Position numbers and translations under genes: made by a program. From Lytechinus pictus (lineage: Eukaryota; Echinodermata; Echinoidea; Temnopleuroida; Toxopneustidae): 64,000 nt of DNA. Every line of letters begins with the position of its first letter. Within the stretch, counting starts at the first letter, position 1. Where the stretch lies: the NCBI RefSeq assembly GCF_037042905.1, contig NC_087261.1:9757717-9821716 (forward strand), in the 5' to 3' direction. Positions 33,240 to 45,769 of this stretch are shown in pieces. The notes beneath the pieces are model-generated. The model had not been told where the DNA came from. It did not search any database and saw only the letters and a program-made list of their open reading frames with translations.

Positions 33240-35190
33240 ACGTCACTATCGTTCATGCAAGTAATAATTTGATAAAAATGATTGAAAAGTTTTTAAAGAT
33301 TTTTTTGCCTGATACATTATGTTAATTTTGAAAAATGTTTTAAATGCTATTGACAGATACTTCGGATAAGGTTAACTGCAGGAGTGTAGAAATACACACA
33401 CACAAAACCTTCCCCAAAATTTGCTAAAAATTAACAAGTCGCATAACAATTTCAGACTTTTTGTTCACACTTCACAGGTTAAAAGTATATACAAGAATAG
33501 CATTTTACTGTACAGTATGATGCTGCCAAAGTTATTTGGCTTCAATGTGCTTCCTTAAATGAGACTTTGTTGGCTGAAAGAATGAATGGCATGTGTGACT
33601 ATTTAAAGTTAATTTCCTTGTTCAGCCTAGTTTTGAATAAAAGTATCTACATGTAGGCCTACATGTAATAATGAGGGCATGTTCAAATGATATTCTTATT
33701 GCTAGAGTCCAATTGTGCAAAACTGCACTCTGAGTTGAAGTCGTTATAGTCCGGGGGGGGGGGGGGGGGGGTTGGCAGTACATGTATTACAGTTACCCGG
33801 TATCACCAAATGTTGCAACTTCCACTGTACTGACCTGTGTACTTCAAAAAAAAGTTTTGGGAAGTCTCCCCCCCCCCCCCCCAGCAAGAATTAGGCCGCG
33901 ACCATTTATTCAGTGTTTTTTATTCTATTTTATTTTTTTACTGCTTTACATTAATGTACATGTAGGGCTGCTGTGAGAAATGAAATTAAACAACATGGAA
34001 TGTTGATGGCTTTTATTGATGCCTTCAAAGTTCAAAATAACTTCAGTCATGGCACATTTATCCCTTAATACTAATTATCACTCCAGATGATAGCTCATTA
34101 ATAAAGCTATTTCCTACATTTTTCCTTAGAATTGAAATTTGCAACCATTATTTACAATGTACATTATGAACTGATTTACATCAGAGAGCTACTGTACTAA
34201 GAAAACAAAGATTACAGTTTTAGAAAATGGTGGGTGTAGATCTTTTGCATTTGGGACTATTAAAAAATTATGTATGCTTTATATACAGCTATTGTGAAGC
34301 ATTTTAGTGTTAAAATTGTGTACATATTGTAGAGTGTTGTTCCCATGAGTGAATGCAGAACTGTTCTAGAAAATGACTTGGCAGCATTCCTAACCTTGAT
34401 TTGATTTAAACTAGAAGGCTGGTCTTTACCAGCCCCCTGTTACACTCTCTACACAAACAAATCTGGGACTAGGGACATTCCTAGCATTCGTATCGCATAG
34501 GCTACACACTCCCTCTACCATCATAACTTTACCAAAGTTATGAAGAGGGGTAATACATTTTCATGTAGATGTTTCAATGTAGTCTGTGCTTTGGACTAGG
34601 AAAAGTTTTGAGTCTTAGCCCACACAATACGACAAAATGTCTGATAAGAGAGTTGGCCTAGATAATAATTCGTGTCTGCACTGTTGGGGTTTATATGAGA
34701 AGTAATGGTTATTTATTTGTTTGTTTGTTTGGTTTTATTTTTTTAAACAGAATCTTGTTATGTTCTTTGGAGAATTTTTTATTTATTTGTAAATTGAAGA
34801 GAGATGAAAGGCCCCCTCAAGCCCTCGTCCTATCTATATGAATTTTTGCGCTATGTATTTTTCTTATCTATCACATCTCAAATAATTTGTACTTTCTTCA
34901 GCTATAAAAGTAACTTTTGAAAAAGTGCTTAATAAGAAGTAATTATTAAGTTCAATCCAATCTTTTTAGATTAGAATGGTTGATGCGCTTTTAATGCAAT
35001 ATTTTTTTGTATTTGTCAAAACTTTATTGATAAGAAGTCCATTCCTCCTTGTTTTACACAAGGTAGGCCTACTGTACAAACCAATAAATCAATCAGTTGA
35101 GGACAGGATGTACATGTACATGTACTCCTCTTCCCTCTTTTTTTTCTACAGTTCTTCTCAAGTAGAATTTTATTTTATTTCTTGTCCCTA
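33240..35190. other. No gene seen
   Basis: AT-rich intergenic or intronic sequence with G and C runs at 33752 and 33868 and scattered TACATGTA words. No supported exon. Confidence 0.4.
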
Positions 35191-35194
35191 CCAG

Positions 35195-35291
35195 GAGCTG
35201 ATGTGCGATGAGTTCCGATGTGACCCAATCACCGAAGCGTACGCTTCGTTCTGCCACGAATAGCCCCCTCAGGCGGAAGCCAGCAGTACAG
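35195..35291 (+). other. Candidate 97-nt exon (noncoding or with early stop)
   Basis: A GC-richer island bounded by a good acceptor (ctaccag|gag) and donor (tacag|gtaatc). One frame is open for 22 codons and then hits TAG at 35261-35263; the other two stop at once. It holds a perfect 14-bp palindrome gaagcgtacgcttc. It could be a 5' UTR exon or an alternative end exon of gene 2. Confidence 0.35.
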
Positions 35292-35639
35292 GTAATCAAT
35301 TTTTCAGCCAATGTTCCTCAGTTTTATTTTATTTTTAAATTTTATTTCATTTCCAGGTACACATTATACTCGTAACAATAGTCAAATTTGTTTTCATTAC
35401 ATTGAAAATAATCATCGTACAATATCCAATATACAATATCAAATAAATAAAAAAAACACTCAAAAAAAGGAAAGAACACCAGCTAATGCCTGGGGATTAT
35501 CAAAAGAAATCAAGTTTTTGTTAAAAGACTCTCCTCATTTATAGCTGGTGCTAAAAAAGAACACTAACATTAAAATACAGTTCAACAAATAACAAATAAA
35601 AATGACATTTGAAGACATAATTCGCTAAAAATGCAGGTT

Positions 35640-35765
35640 TAGAAGAAGGAAAGGAAGAAAGAAAGAGAGAGAGAGAGAAAGAGAGAGAAAGAAAGAAAGA
35701 AAGAAAGAAAAAGAGAGGAAGAAAACAATAGAAAAAAGGAGAAAAACGGGAAAAAAAAAGAAAAC
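35640..35765. repeat. GA/GAAA microsatellite
   Basis: Purine-rich run of gaaagaaag and gagaga. The minus-strand Phe/Leu/Ser open frame over it is a by-product. Confidence 0.9.
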
Positions 35766-36790
35766 AAAAGCTGGATAAAGTGAAAAAGGAGAAATGGTGA
35801 GAGCAAAGTAAAGAAGAGAGGGTGAGAGTTTGAATGGAAATAGCGAGAAATAGAATTAGTGTAGGGGGGGGTGGGGTGGCAGAATCACTGATATGCATAC
35901 ATGTATGATAATTAGAATGAAGAAATTGCAATGCTTAATTTACAAAATGTTTAAAATGCCTTTTCGATTGGTGGCATGTTACATAAGAGCTCTCGAAGAG
36001 CATTAAGAATTATGTTGACATATGGTTCCAAGCACAGGTCTCTCTCAGCCCTAGGAATCGGTTTCCAGAAGCGAGCAAAGCTATGAAAGAAAGTATATTT
36101 TAAGGCATTGCATCGGGCAAATTCATGAGTAAATAATAATGTATCTAGTTTCCTTTTTCTTGGGCATGGTAGTACATGTACATGTATATGTTGTGGCATA
36201 TTATACAAACAAAATAGGCATTTTAATCATAAAAGAAGTTGACAAGTAAATCAATCTATTGTATAACGGTGAGATGTTCAAAATTGTCAGGCGTTCTGTG
36301 TATACATGTCAGATTTTTTGCGTCAATGTATGAAAAACAAAAACTAGTAAAACGTTGGACGGCTTCAAGAGCATTGATCAATGTGATTCTTTTGATGAGG
36401 GAGCCAAACTGGGATACCATACTCTATGATTGGCCTTCATAGAGCACAGAAAAGACGTTTGAGTATGTTTTGGTTTCTAAAGTTAACTATTCTTCTGATA
36501 AACCCCGACAACCTTGAACATCAACAACATAATTTACATGTTCTGACTAGGATAAATCACGAGATAATAATGCCAAGATATTTGTAAGACCACTTGTAGC
36601 TAGGTTATAGACATCGTTGATGGCATTTCTAGATCTGGTAATATGCATAATTTTGCATTGAGAATGTACTGTAAAGTACATGTATGTTGGAATATCTTGC
36701 CAATAAAAAAAAGATTTTCAATATTTTTTGTTTTGTTTAGTATCAACACACTGCAATTGATTATGGTGTCATGAATTTTCCCAATTAGGG
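35766..36790. other. No gene seen
   Basis: AT-rich sequence with a short G run at 35864-35870 and several TACATGTA words. No exon was recognised. Confidence 0.35.
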
Positions 36791-37815
36791 ATTTGTGTCA
36801 CAGTGAGCCAGACTGGTTTGGGTGACTCGCCGTTTTTTCGCCGTTTTTTCTCTCTTTTTTCTCCCTTTTTCCCCACAGGAAACGGCTAGAAAAGGGCGAG
36901 AAAACGGCTAAAAAACGGCGACAAAAAAAGTGTACCGACTATGGAAAGCTAACTGTATGCAACAATAATTTTCATCAGAATAAAATAGTGAATACCTCCC
37001 TTCGAGAAAACGGCTACAAAACGGCTAATAAAGGGCGAATACCTGCATTGTGGGAAACGGCTACAAAACGGCTAATAAATGGCGAATACCTTCCTTGTGG
37101 AAAACGGCTACAAAACGGCTAATAAAGGGCGAATACCTCCCTTGTGGAAAACGGCTAATATAAGGGTGAATGCCCCCATCGGTAAAAAAGCCTTCAAAAC
37201 TGCTAATAAATGACGAAAGGCACACAAAAAAGTAATAAAACTAATAATAAATAGGACTAAACAAGTTCAAATCAGCAAATAATGTTGTACCACACAAGCG
37301 GGTGAGTGCATGTACTTGAGACAACTTGAAATAACATTCATACTACCGTAATGCATGGTAGTGGATAATACCGAACAATCTTCAGTTTTTTCATTCATAT
37401 CAAACCTTTTCTTAAAATTCATCAAAATTCCACCATAAAGTAATCACAAATACCTACTAAATAATAAGATTTTTAAAATGGCTGAAATCAATCGGCCTAT
37501 GTCTAAATAAAATTCTCAGCTTCCGATTTCGCCCCTCTTCGCGTGTGAAATCTTTTGTCACTTGTGGTTCGTATACCAAACATGTGTTTTCTGCTGTCAT
37601 AAGAGAATTTACAAAAATCTATAATTAATTAATTTTCACCATATTTTGTTATGTGTAGAAAATTGATACTTCATAAATATGATTTTTTTTTTCATCATTT
37701 TTCTTTTGGAAAGATGCTGCAATGTGCTAAATGTATGCAATTATACTGTACTGTATTATTTTCTTTATCTTGGGCTTGTTATGATCGTTTGCGTTTGCGA
37801 AGTGGGAATGGCCGC

Positions 37816-37857
37816 ACCCTTTCGAGAAAACCAGGATAGCTTTTCTCGAAAGGGTGG
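37816..37857. repeat. 14-bp-stem hairpin
   Basis: accctttcgagaaaa and ttttctcgaaagggt pair perfectly around a 10-base loop inside the large foldback element. Confidence 0.8.
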
Positions 37858-38035
37858 GATGAGGGAGGGGAGTCAAATAAACACACCTTCTCGGGACAAC
37901 CGGGGGAGCTTTTCACGAAAGGCTGTGTTTAATAGTTTTCTGAGCCAGTTGTTTCTATGAAAATTATTCATCAAATAATAATAACAACATAATATTAATA
38001 GGCTATTGGTAGAAGTGCACATGGGGGGGGGGGGC

Positions 38036-38190
38036 TGTTACACCCACAAATGTGATAATTGCCCACAAATGTAATAACACTTTACCCACAAATGTAATAA
38101 CGCCCAAAAATGTAATAACACTTTACACACAAATGTAATAATTTTTGATCGCCCACAAATGTAATAATGACTTTACCCACAAATATGTAA
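38036..38190 (+). repeat. Interspersed CCCACAAATGTAATAA repeats
   Basis: About eight copies of a 15-16-bp word are separated by variable spacers (cactttac, tttttgatcg). The spacers are themselves repeated, which rules out CRISPR. Confidence 0.85.
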
Positions 38191-38269
38191 TAAATTTGAA
38201 GGGATTTTAGGCGAATCCGTTCTAAACTAAAATCTATAGTAATATGTTGATAAAGCACAAAAGTGCAAA

Positions 38270-38420
38270 GTCTTTTTCCAGACCCGGTTGTTTCAAAAAG
38301 TATAATATAAGTCCAAAGTCTTTTTTCCAGACCCAGTTGTTTCAGAAATTATAATATAAGTCTAGTCTTTTTTCCAGACCCGGGTCTGGAAAAAAGACTT
38401 TGGACTTATATTATAATTTA
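38270..38420. repeat. Long near-loopless palindrome centred on AGACCCGGGTCT
   Basis: Two direct copies of ttccagaccc(g/a)gttgtttc lead into a palindrome: aagtctagtcttttttccag then acccgggt, and the mirror ctggaaaaaagactttggactt. The arms continue through tataatata. Confidence 0.85.
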
Positions 38421-39119
38421 TATCATAGTTCTTAAAAAGAAAATGTCCTCCTTTTTTTTTTTATAATAAATTTACACACACAATATGTTTATCAAGAAAA
38501 AAAAAGTAATTATGTTATCGTCGTCATCATCACCGCCATCTTAATTATTACCACCACCATCATTCTCGTCCTCTTCTTCCTCTTCATCCCCCTTCATTAT
38601 CACCACTATCATTATTTACATCACAAATACACTATCATCCTCGATTATCATTCCGTTTTCACAAACGCTGACTATTAGTAGGTCCGTGATTGGACAATGT
38701 GGTTTGGGGGATTCATCCGGGTTGAAAAAAACACAACGAGAGATCACAAGTGATCATTGCGTAACTTAAATTGAAACAGATTCTTCCTATTGTTAGGTGT
38801 TAACTGCAATCTTCACACCTTCATTCACACCTTCCATTGTTCACAAAACGTGCGAGACGGTGTAATTAATTGACCCCATTGAAGTCGCAACAGCTAGGGC
38901 ATTCACTCCAAAGCTTCTGTTATACATTTTAAGAGTTATCTTTCCTAAATAAAACGAAGTAGCTCAAGTGCATTGGGGTCTTTAACACTATAAAACACAG
39001 TTTTGACCAATATACCAACGAGATTGAACCAGCTCATGACATCATGGAGGCTGATGTATGCCTCCCCAAGAATTAAAGTATATCGAAGTGGTTTGTTGGA
39101 TACGACTTACATGACCAAT

Positions 39120-39247
39120 GGCCCAGTCACATTTCCCTTACGGCGGGTCAAAAACATCCGTTAAGACTTTTTTTGTACCACCTACACATTAATAAAACGG
39201 CTGTTTTCGACTCGCCATACGCCGCGGTAGGGGAAATGTGACTGCAG
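39120..39247. mobile_element. Small foldback with CCCAGTCACATTTCCC tips
   Basis: Left cccagtcacatttccc and right ggggaaatgtgactg are inverted. Inner ccgt/acgg and taacgg-like words are partly mirrored. It is probably nested in the 4.6-kb element. Confidence 0.65.
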
Positions 39248-41379
39248 CATCAGGAACATGAAAAGTGCCTTTCGCATTATCATGCGAATATTTGAATTAA
39301 CATAAAATGGCAAAATACCAAGTGGGAGGCAAGTGCATACCGGGGGTGAAGTTTTTAAGAGGGGTCAGTGTGTTCGTATAAAGGACAGAAAGCGCAATAG
39401 AGAACCACTGGAGAAAGATGCAACATTCAAAATTCTGAGCCAAATTCATAAATGTAATATTTATTATGGGATGTGATTTACAGTGCCCTTTAAGTATAAT
39501 ATTATACGGATGAAATAAATTGTTAAGTATGTGGGAATTAATGTTGCTGCCCTTATTTCGCCGCTCGTTAAATTTTTACTTTCAAGTCTTGCGCAAAATT
39601 ATGTAAGTGCATGTCAGACCAAAAATTGCTAAAAAATGTGATTTCGTGTACAAAGTCAATGCAAATTGTGTTTTCAACAAAAACATAAATGTATGATTAC
39701 TTTTAGTTTTGCTGGTCTAGATGTAATGCTGTTTATGATCTCAGATTAAAAAGAAGAGTCCCAAACAAATTTAATCGAAAAAATAATGAAAAACAAAAAG
39801 TAAAAAACAAAAGAAATACATACGAAATTGCAAAAAACAATAAGACATAAGAAATTTATCTGATATCACAATTTTGTTAATGTAGACAAAGAGTTCTTAT
39901 ACCAAAAAAATAGAACATTCTGAGCTTTATAAAGGGAGTAAGAGGAAAAAGTATGATTTTGCATACTAATTACGCATGAATTAGCATAATTACTTAATAG
40001 CGATTTGCATGAAACAAATTACGATACAATTTTGTAGATTACTTCCCTGACAACCTGCGTGCCAATATTCGGCGCGAGAAATTTTGCATTTTTTAGTAAA
40101 TAGGGCAAATTTAAGCTCTTTAACTACATTCGACTTTGAATGATTTATTGTTCTCCATCATAAAAGACCACAAATAGTAGAGGGGGATTTTATTAAGCGC
40201 CCCCCTTTCCAAAGAGTGAGGGACACGTCCCCCTCGGGTTCCCGCCCATGAAGAAGGGAAAATAAGAGTAAAGAATAAAGTATTCAAAGAAGTTTCAATC
40301 CAATTCAATTAAATTTTATTTTCATCTGATTGACATTTTATCAAATTCCACATGAAATATAAAAAATGTTGAAATAAAACAATGAATGTAGTAGGCCTAT
40401 ACAATATGTAAATAAGATTTATGAAAGAAGGCGTAACCCCCCCCCCCCCCCAGAAAGTAAAATAACAATTTTTTTACATGAATGACATGAGAATTATTAT
40501 TGAATATTACCCATGAAAACTAGAGCTTATTTCCAAAAGGAGTTCTTCAGAAAATCTTAAGTTGGGAGAAATATTGCAAATATATATTCTACGTTTTCTA
40601 GTCGCTTTTTCTCAATGCATATCACACATTTTCACATTTCTTTTTGCCATTTTATGCAATGCACTTCTCACTCATTCGCCATTTTGTCTTAGTTTTATCG
40701 CCCCTTTTCTCTGATTTATGCAATGCACTTCGTACAACCCATTCGCCCTTTTTTTTTTTTTCTAACCTTTTTTTTTTCTGTTTCATGCTCTCACCTCTTA
40801 CTACTCATCTGCCCTTTTCTCTCCGTTGTCCCGCCATTTTCTCTCCGTTTCATGGAATGCACTCCTTGGGACCCATTCACAATTTTCTCTCCGTTTATGC
40901 ACTGCACGCATTATACCCATTAGCCCTTTTGTCTCCGTTTTCTCGCCCTTTTGTCTCCGTTTTCTCGCCCTTTTCTCTCCGTTTTATGCAACGCGCGCCT
41001 TACTACCCATTCGCCCTTTTGTCTCCGTTTTCTCGCCCTTTTCTCTCCGTTTATTAGCCGTTTTCTTTCAGTATCTTCACTCCTCTAACAGGATCCTCGT
41101 CCTTAACATTCGCCGTTTTCTCGCCGTTTTCATGGGGAAATCAATAGCTCCGCTAATATTGAACAATGATGGCACTCCATAATAATTCAAGATTTACGTA
41201 AGAAACCTAATGTAGCCGTTTTTTGGCCGTTTTTTCTCCAAAAATTCTCCCTTTCTTCGCCCTTTTCTAGCCGTTTTCAAAACGGCGAAAAAACTGCAAC
41301 TTTGAATTTCCCATAGGTTATAACACACAAAACGGCGAAAAAAGGGCGAAAAAACTGCAGTGGCTCACTGTGTGTATTT

Positions 41380-43280
41380 TTAGGGCTGGGAGGAGATGTA
41401 TTGCTATTTCAAATCTTCAGATTTTTTTTCTTAAAGTAACAGACACTTCATATTTAAGATTAAAGAACAACAAAGTGAACACGCACACACAAAGACCATT
41501 ACCTAACACAAACCCTCACCCCATATTACATGTGCATAAAAAAAAATATTACAAAAATAAATAAAAATAAGATTATAAAATTGAAGGAAACAAAAAGGGA
41601 CAAGCAGGTCATATTCTGCCATTTTCAGTAGCTTACTAACGTGGTATGAAAAAGGGACTGAGGACTATCAAATTACATCCATTACTCGATGGGCTTTTAT
41701 TGCTTTTTATCTTTGACGCTTTCGTATTAATAATGCCATGGAGTTTACCATTTGATGGGAACTTTGATGGTTTTCATGTTTAGGGTACTGTTACCCCCCC
41801 CTCCCCCATTTGGGAATTTTGGGAAAATAAAGTCAAGCATAAAGATTCACATAGATGGCAGTGTCAAATTTTATGTTCAGAATACCTTTGGGCTTGGGCC
41901 TTTTCCTCGGGCATGCCACTGAATGGACAGATCATTCTTACACACTACACTTTTAATGGTTGTGTGTCCTTTGCCAATAGAGGGCACTCTTCTAGTTTTC
42001 AAGCAAAATCTCTGTGAAATGTCAAGTTAAAGGACCCCATCATTGTACAAGTAGTGATGTAAAAAGATGTTAGAATAATACAACTTGACATTTGAAGAAA
42101 TTCTCATCAAATTTACATTAATAACATAAACTGTATATCAGAACTCGTCATATTGAAAATATTGTTCTGCAACTTCAATTTTTCTATCTCTAGGCAAAGG
42201 GTTGGCTTCCTGTTTGAAATTCATATCATTTTATTTTCATACCAGTAGGACATGCCTTTTGTAATATTTGTAAACGTGTTTTTCTCCTTTTTTGTTGTTA
42301 GAACATTGCTTTTTTGTATGTACAGTAGGCATACAACCAGAATGACTAGGCCTGGTATATGTTCATATTATTCATAGACATAAAAAGTATAAACTTTAAT
42401 TGATTGACATTCAATTGTACATGTACTCATACTGTAATGCACAGAAATTACACACATGTCCATATATTGTACTTGTACCCACACGTAGTAGTGCTGCAGG
42501 AATAAAGTTTGTTCTTCTCATGCCAGTTCTTTTGTTTGATTAGTTCTCACCAAACTTCAAACCACCACACATTTAATAATACACGATGGAACTGAACAGA
42601 TGTTCCTGGGCCCGATAATGAGTTGTGAAATTGTTTGCAATCTTTGTGTGGGTAGTCAATTCTTTTTTGCATTTATTAGTGTGTGTGTGTGTATGTGAGT
42701 TCCCTATGTAATTATACATGTACACTATTAGATTGCATGCATTTTTTCTTTCCAGGGTTGCCCTCTTTTAAAGTTTGATAAAAACCTCAAACACCTGTTT
42801 GGGATATTTTGTTTCATACTATCAATTCCGTTCTTCGGGTTGTACAGTTTTTATGGTGTCGATTGTACTCTTCTATTACATATTAATTTTATAACATACC
42901 ATCCATAGCAGAGAAGTAGCAATTAAATTAAATTTATATATATGTGCTCAGCTACTGTGTAAATAAGAATTAGATTACCGGTATTCAAATTATTGAAGTT
43001 TTTTTTTTTAAGGAGTCTTTAAAAACTTTAATGGACAAGGTAAGATACAATTATGTACATGTATGTCACATGTATACATGTACATGTAGGCCTATGTTTT
43101 TCTTTCGAACTACAGTTACAAGTATACATGTATGTGGACCATCTTTTAATTTGTGAAATTCAGGTTTAATAAGTCCATGCCAAGTTTTTGAAAATTTAAA
43201 GTTGAAAAATCACGAATGAAGTTCAGTTTAATGTTTAGTATACATTGTATTGTTATACATGTACATGTATGCCTGAACAT
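41380..43280. other. No gene seen
   Basis: AT-rich, with frequent tacatgtac words. No repeat family or exon was recognised. Confidence 0.4.
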
Positions 43281-43282
43281 CA

Positions 43283-43454
43283 GGTGGGTGTTTCATAAAG
43301 CTGTTCGTAAAGTTACGAACGACTTTACGCACGACTGGAACATGTTCTTAGGTCATAACTCAATTACATAGGGATATCACATAGCACAAGAAAGGATCAC
43401 CAGTCGTGCGTAAAGTCATTCGTATCTTACGAACAGCTTTATGAAACACCCACC
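43283..43454. mobile_element. Foldback MITE with GGTGGGTGTTTCATAAAG tips
   Basis: The left end ggtgggtgtttcataaagc, gttcgtaa...gactttacgcacgac is mirrored at the right end gtcgtgcgtaaagtc...tatgaaacacccacc. About 172 bp, well paired. Confidence 0.85.
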
Positions 43455-43684
43455 AGGCTTTAAATGAAGTTCTGCATGAGCCCATAAATTATTTTCCTTT
43501 TGTAAATAAAGCTTGTCCAAGGATTTTTTTTTCTTCAGCAGTTAATATCTGTTGTGAGTTTTTAAATTTTTCTTGCTCTTAATATACATTTGTACATGCA
43601 TATTCTGTTTAGTACTTCAATCATGCTCGTATTAATCATTTCATATAAAGTTTGCTTTTTTTTTCTTTTTTTATAAACATTCAG

Positions 43685-43772
43685 GCCGTTGAGAAGTGCA
43701 AAGAGGGCAAATCTCCTTTGAGAAATGGTTCGCCCATGAAAAATTCCTCTGCTATGAAGAATCTCTGTCTTG
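43685..43772 (+). CDS. Gene 2, internal exon a (unrecognised protein)
   Basis: 88 nt open only in frame 0 (the other two frames stop). Acceptor ttcag|gcc, donor cttg|gtaggt, phase 0 to 1. It encodes AVEKCKEGKSPLRNGSPMKN and continues SSAMKNLCL. A nearby better-looking donor (gtaaag, 4 bases on) would put the next exon out of frame, which supports the chosen one. The composition, rich in Lys, Ser and Asn, suggests a disordered, possibly nuclear region. I do not recognise the family. Confidence 0.6.
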
Positions 43773-43911
43773 GTAGGTAAAGAACTGTATATGTTGTGGG
43801 TACACATACTCAGTTTTCTTAATTTTTTAATACTGATCTGTATTGTGTTTCTGAATAATCTGCGTTTACTCCTCAAATTGGTAATAACCAATATTCTTTA
43901 GATACATCATT

Positions 43912-44365
43912 AAAGGGAACCTACATGTAATCCCAATAAGTGAATCAATCTTATTGGAAAGGGAAAATGCGAGTATAAATCTAAAAGTTTTATAGATATT
44001 GGTTTATGGTATGGATGTTTAAAAAACCTTGGCAAACATACTTCAAAATGGGTGACTTTGTGGACAATTCCCCATTTGTTTTGTGCACAAATTACCAGGT
44101 TTCCTCCTTTATTTTACATCTTTTTATCATAACCTTGTGACCTTGACATATGTGGTGTGAATTATATTTTCCTATGACATATGTTATGCTCAGAAGGAGG
44201 CAAGATGTGGTTTTGGAGAAAATCTGGAAATTTGTATACAAAACGAATGGAGAGTTGTACACAAAATCAGGGATTTTGAAGCGTGTATACCAATTTGAGG
44301 ATTCCCATGGATACCACAAGACTATTCAAACATGTGCCCATAACTTATAAATATTAAACGGATTT
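43912..44365. mobile_element. Long foldback MITE, family A, partial copy
   Basis: Shares with 3641-4229 the words catatgtggtgtgaattata, tttcctatgacat, acgaatggagagttgt and caatttgaggattccc. The right terminal tens of bases are missing, cut off next to the element at 44399. Confidence 0.7.
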
Positions 44366-44398
44366 TGATATTGCTTTTATGCTGATCCTCTCATCAAA

Positions 44399-45764
44399 CC
44401 CAGGACCAAAATCCAGTTAAAACCAATTAGGGCAAAACCAATTGAAACCAGTTGGCCAACTGGTTTCAATAGGGAAATTGGAACAACTGGTTCCAATTGA
44501 AAACCAGTTGCCAATTGGTTCCAGTTAAAACCAATTGGTTCCAATTGAAAACCAGTTGCCAATTGGTTCCAGTTAAAACCAATTGGGCAACTGGAACCAG
44601 TTGGCAATTGGTGTCAATTGGTTCCAGTTGTTCCAATTTCCCTATTAAAACCAATTGAATCCAATTGGAGGCAACTGGTGTCAATTGGTTCCAGTTGAAA
44701 CCAATTGGAGGCAATTGCATGGTTTCAACTGGAACCAGTTGAAACCAATTGGTTTCCAACTGGATCCAATTGGAACTTCCAGTTGGAATGAACTTCATTA
44801 GTTACAAATTAATTAGCATTTGCACTAACTATTGCTCATGCCAACATAGAAGCAATGTTATATGTCTATTAATACCAATGTAAAGGGCATTGATAAAATA
44901 CAGACTTTTATATGTATATATTTATATGGAAGATCTTCAAATATATGTATTTTTATTTGATGTAATTTGGTAACAGTTAGTGGTGTACTAATTATCCTTT
45001 AATCTGTTTTAATTATAATCTATAACATTTATGAACATGGTTTTCACTGATAAGTATTCTAAATACTTATCTTTAAAAAGTGTGGTACTTGAAATTGAAA
45101 AGAATTAGATAGATACATTGTTAATGATGATGAATCTCATAAAACATTAATCTGTGCACACTGGCAGATAATATGCAAATTAACTGGTTTCAATTGGATC
45201 CAGTTGGGTAACTGGAAAATTTCCAATTGGAAATCATTTCCAGTTACCCAACTGGTTCCAGTTTTATTTCCAGTTACCCATGCAACTGGTTCCAATTAGA
45301 ATTCATTTCCAGTTACCCATCTATCCAGTTAGAAGTCTTCTCCAGTTACCCAATTCAACCAATTGGTACCAGTTACACAACTGCATGGTTCAAGTTAGGA
45401 TTTTCAGTTACCCAACTGGTTCCAGTTAGAAATCATTTCCAGTTGGAAGTCATTTCCAGTTACCCAACTGGCTCCAGTTAGGATTTCCAGTTGCCCAACT
45501 GGTTCCAGTTGGGATTTCCAGTTGCCCAACTGGTTCCAGTTGGGATTTCCAGTTACTCAACTGCTTCCAGTTAGAAATCATTTCCAATTGGAAGTAATTT
45601 CCAGTTACCCAACTGGTTCCAGTTAGGATTTCCAGTTGCCCAACTGGTTTCAATTGGTTTCAACTGGAAATTGTTAAATTCCAGTTAAAACCAGTTAAAA
45701 CCAATTGAAACCAATTGAAACCAGTTGGAAATCCAACTGGTTTCAATTGGATTTTGGTCCTGGG
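44399..45764. mobile_element. 1.37-kb foldback element built from CANNTG words
   Basis: The ends are inverted repeats: cccaggaccaaaatccagtt at 44399 and the mirror ending attttggtcctggg at 45764 (one mismatch in 20). Two subterminal arrays (44405-44790 and 45183-45750) consist almost wholly of caattgg, ccagttg, aactggtt and linkers such as ttaccc or atttcc. The centre (44800-45180) is unique and AT-rich. No coding frame is meaningful. Confidence 0.85.
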
Positions 45765-45769
45765 AACTC

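Larger units (their letters stand above)
36795..41378. mobile_element. 4.6-kb foldback element with ACGGCTA / GGGCGA arrays
   Basis: The outer tips are inverted: cacagtgagccag at about 36800 and tggctcactgtg ending about 41371. The left arm (to about 37220) is a run of words such as aaaacggcta, aaagggcga and a 45-48-bp higher-order unit with aatacctcccttgtgg. The right arm (about 40640-41360) holds the mirrored words tagccgtttt and tcgccctttt plus units with atgcaatgcact and acccattcgcc. The roughly 3.4-kb centre carries no transposase frame. The architecture recalls the TU foldback elements described in sea urchins (recall), but a family match was not tested. Confidence 0.8.

Noticed and set aside
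38036-38190. CRISPR-like spaced repeats
   Set aside because: Spacers recur, unit lengths vary, and the genome is animal.
40644-41182. Frames of 118-137 residues with repeated SPFSRPFVSVF
   Set aside because: The repeats are the translated CGCCCTTTTCTCTCCG words of the foldback arm, not a protein.
44377-45653. Frames rich in NWNQL / SSYPTGS
   Set aside because: By-products of the CANNTG arrays.
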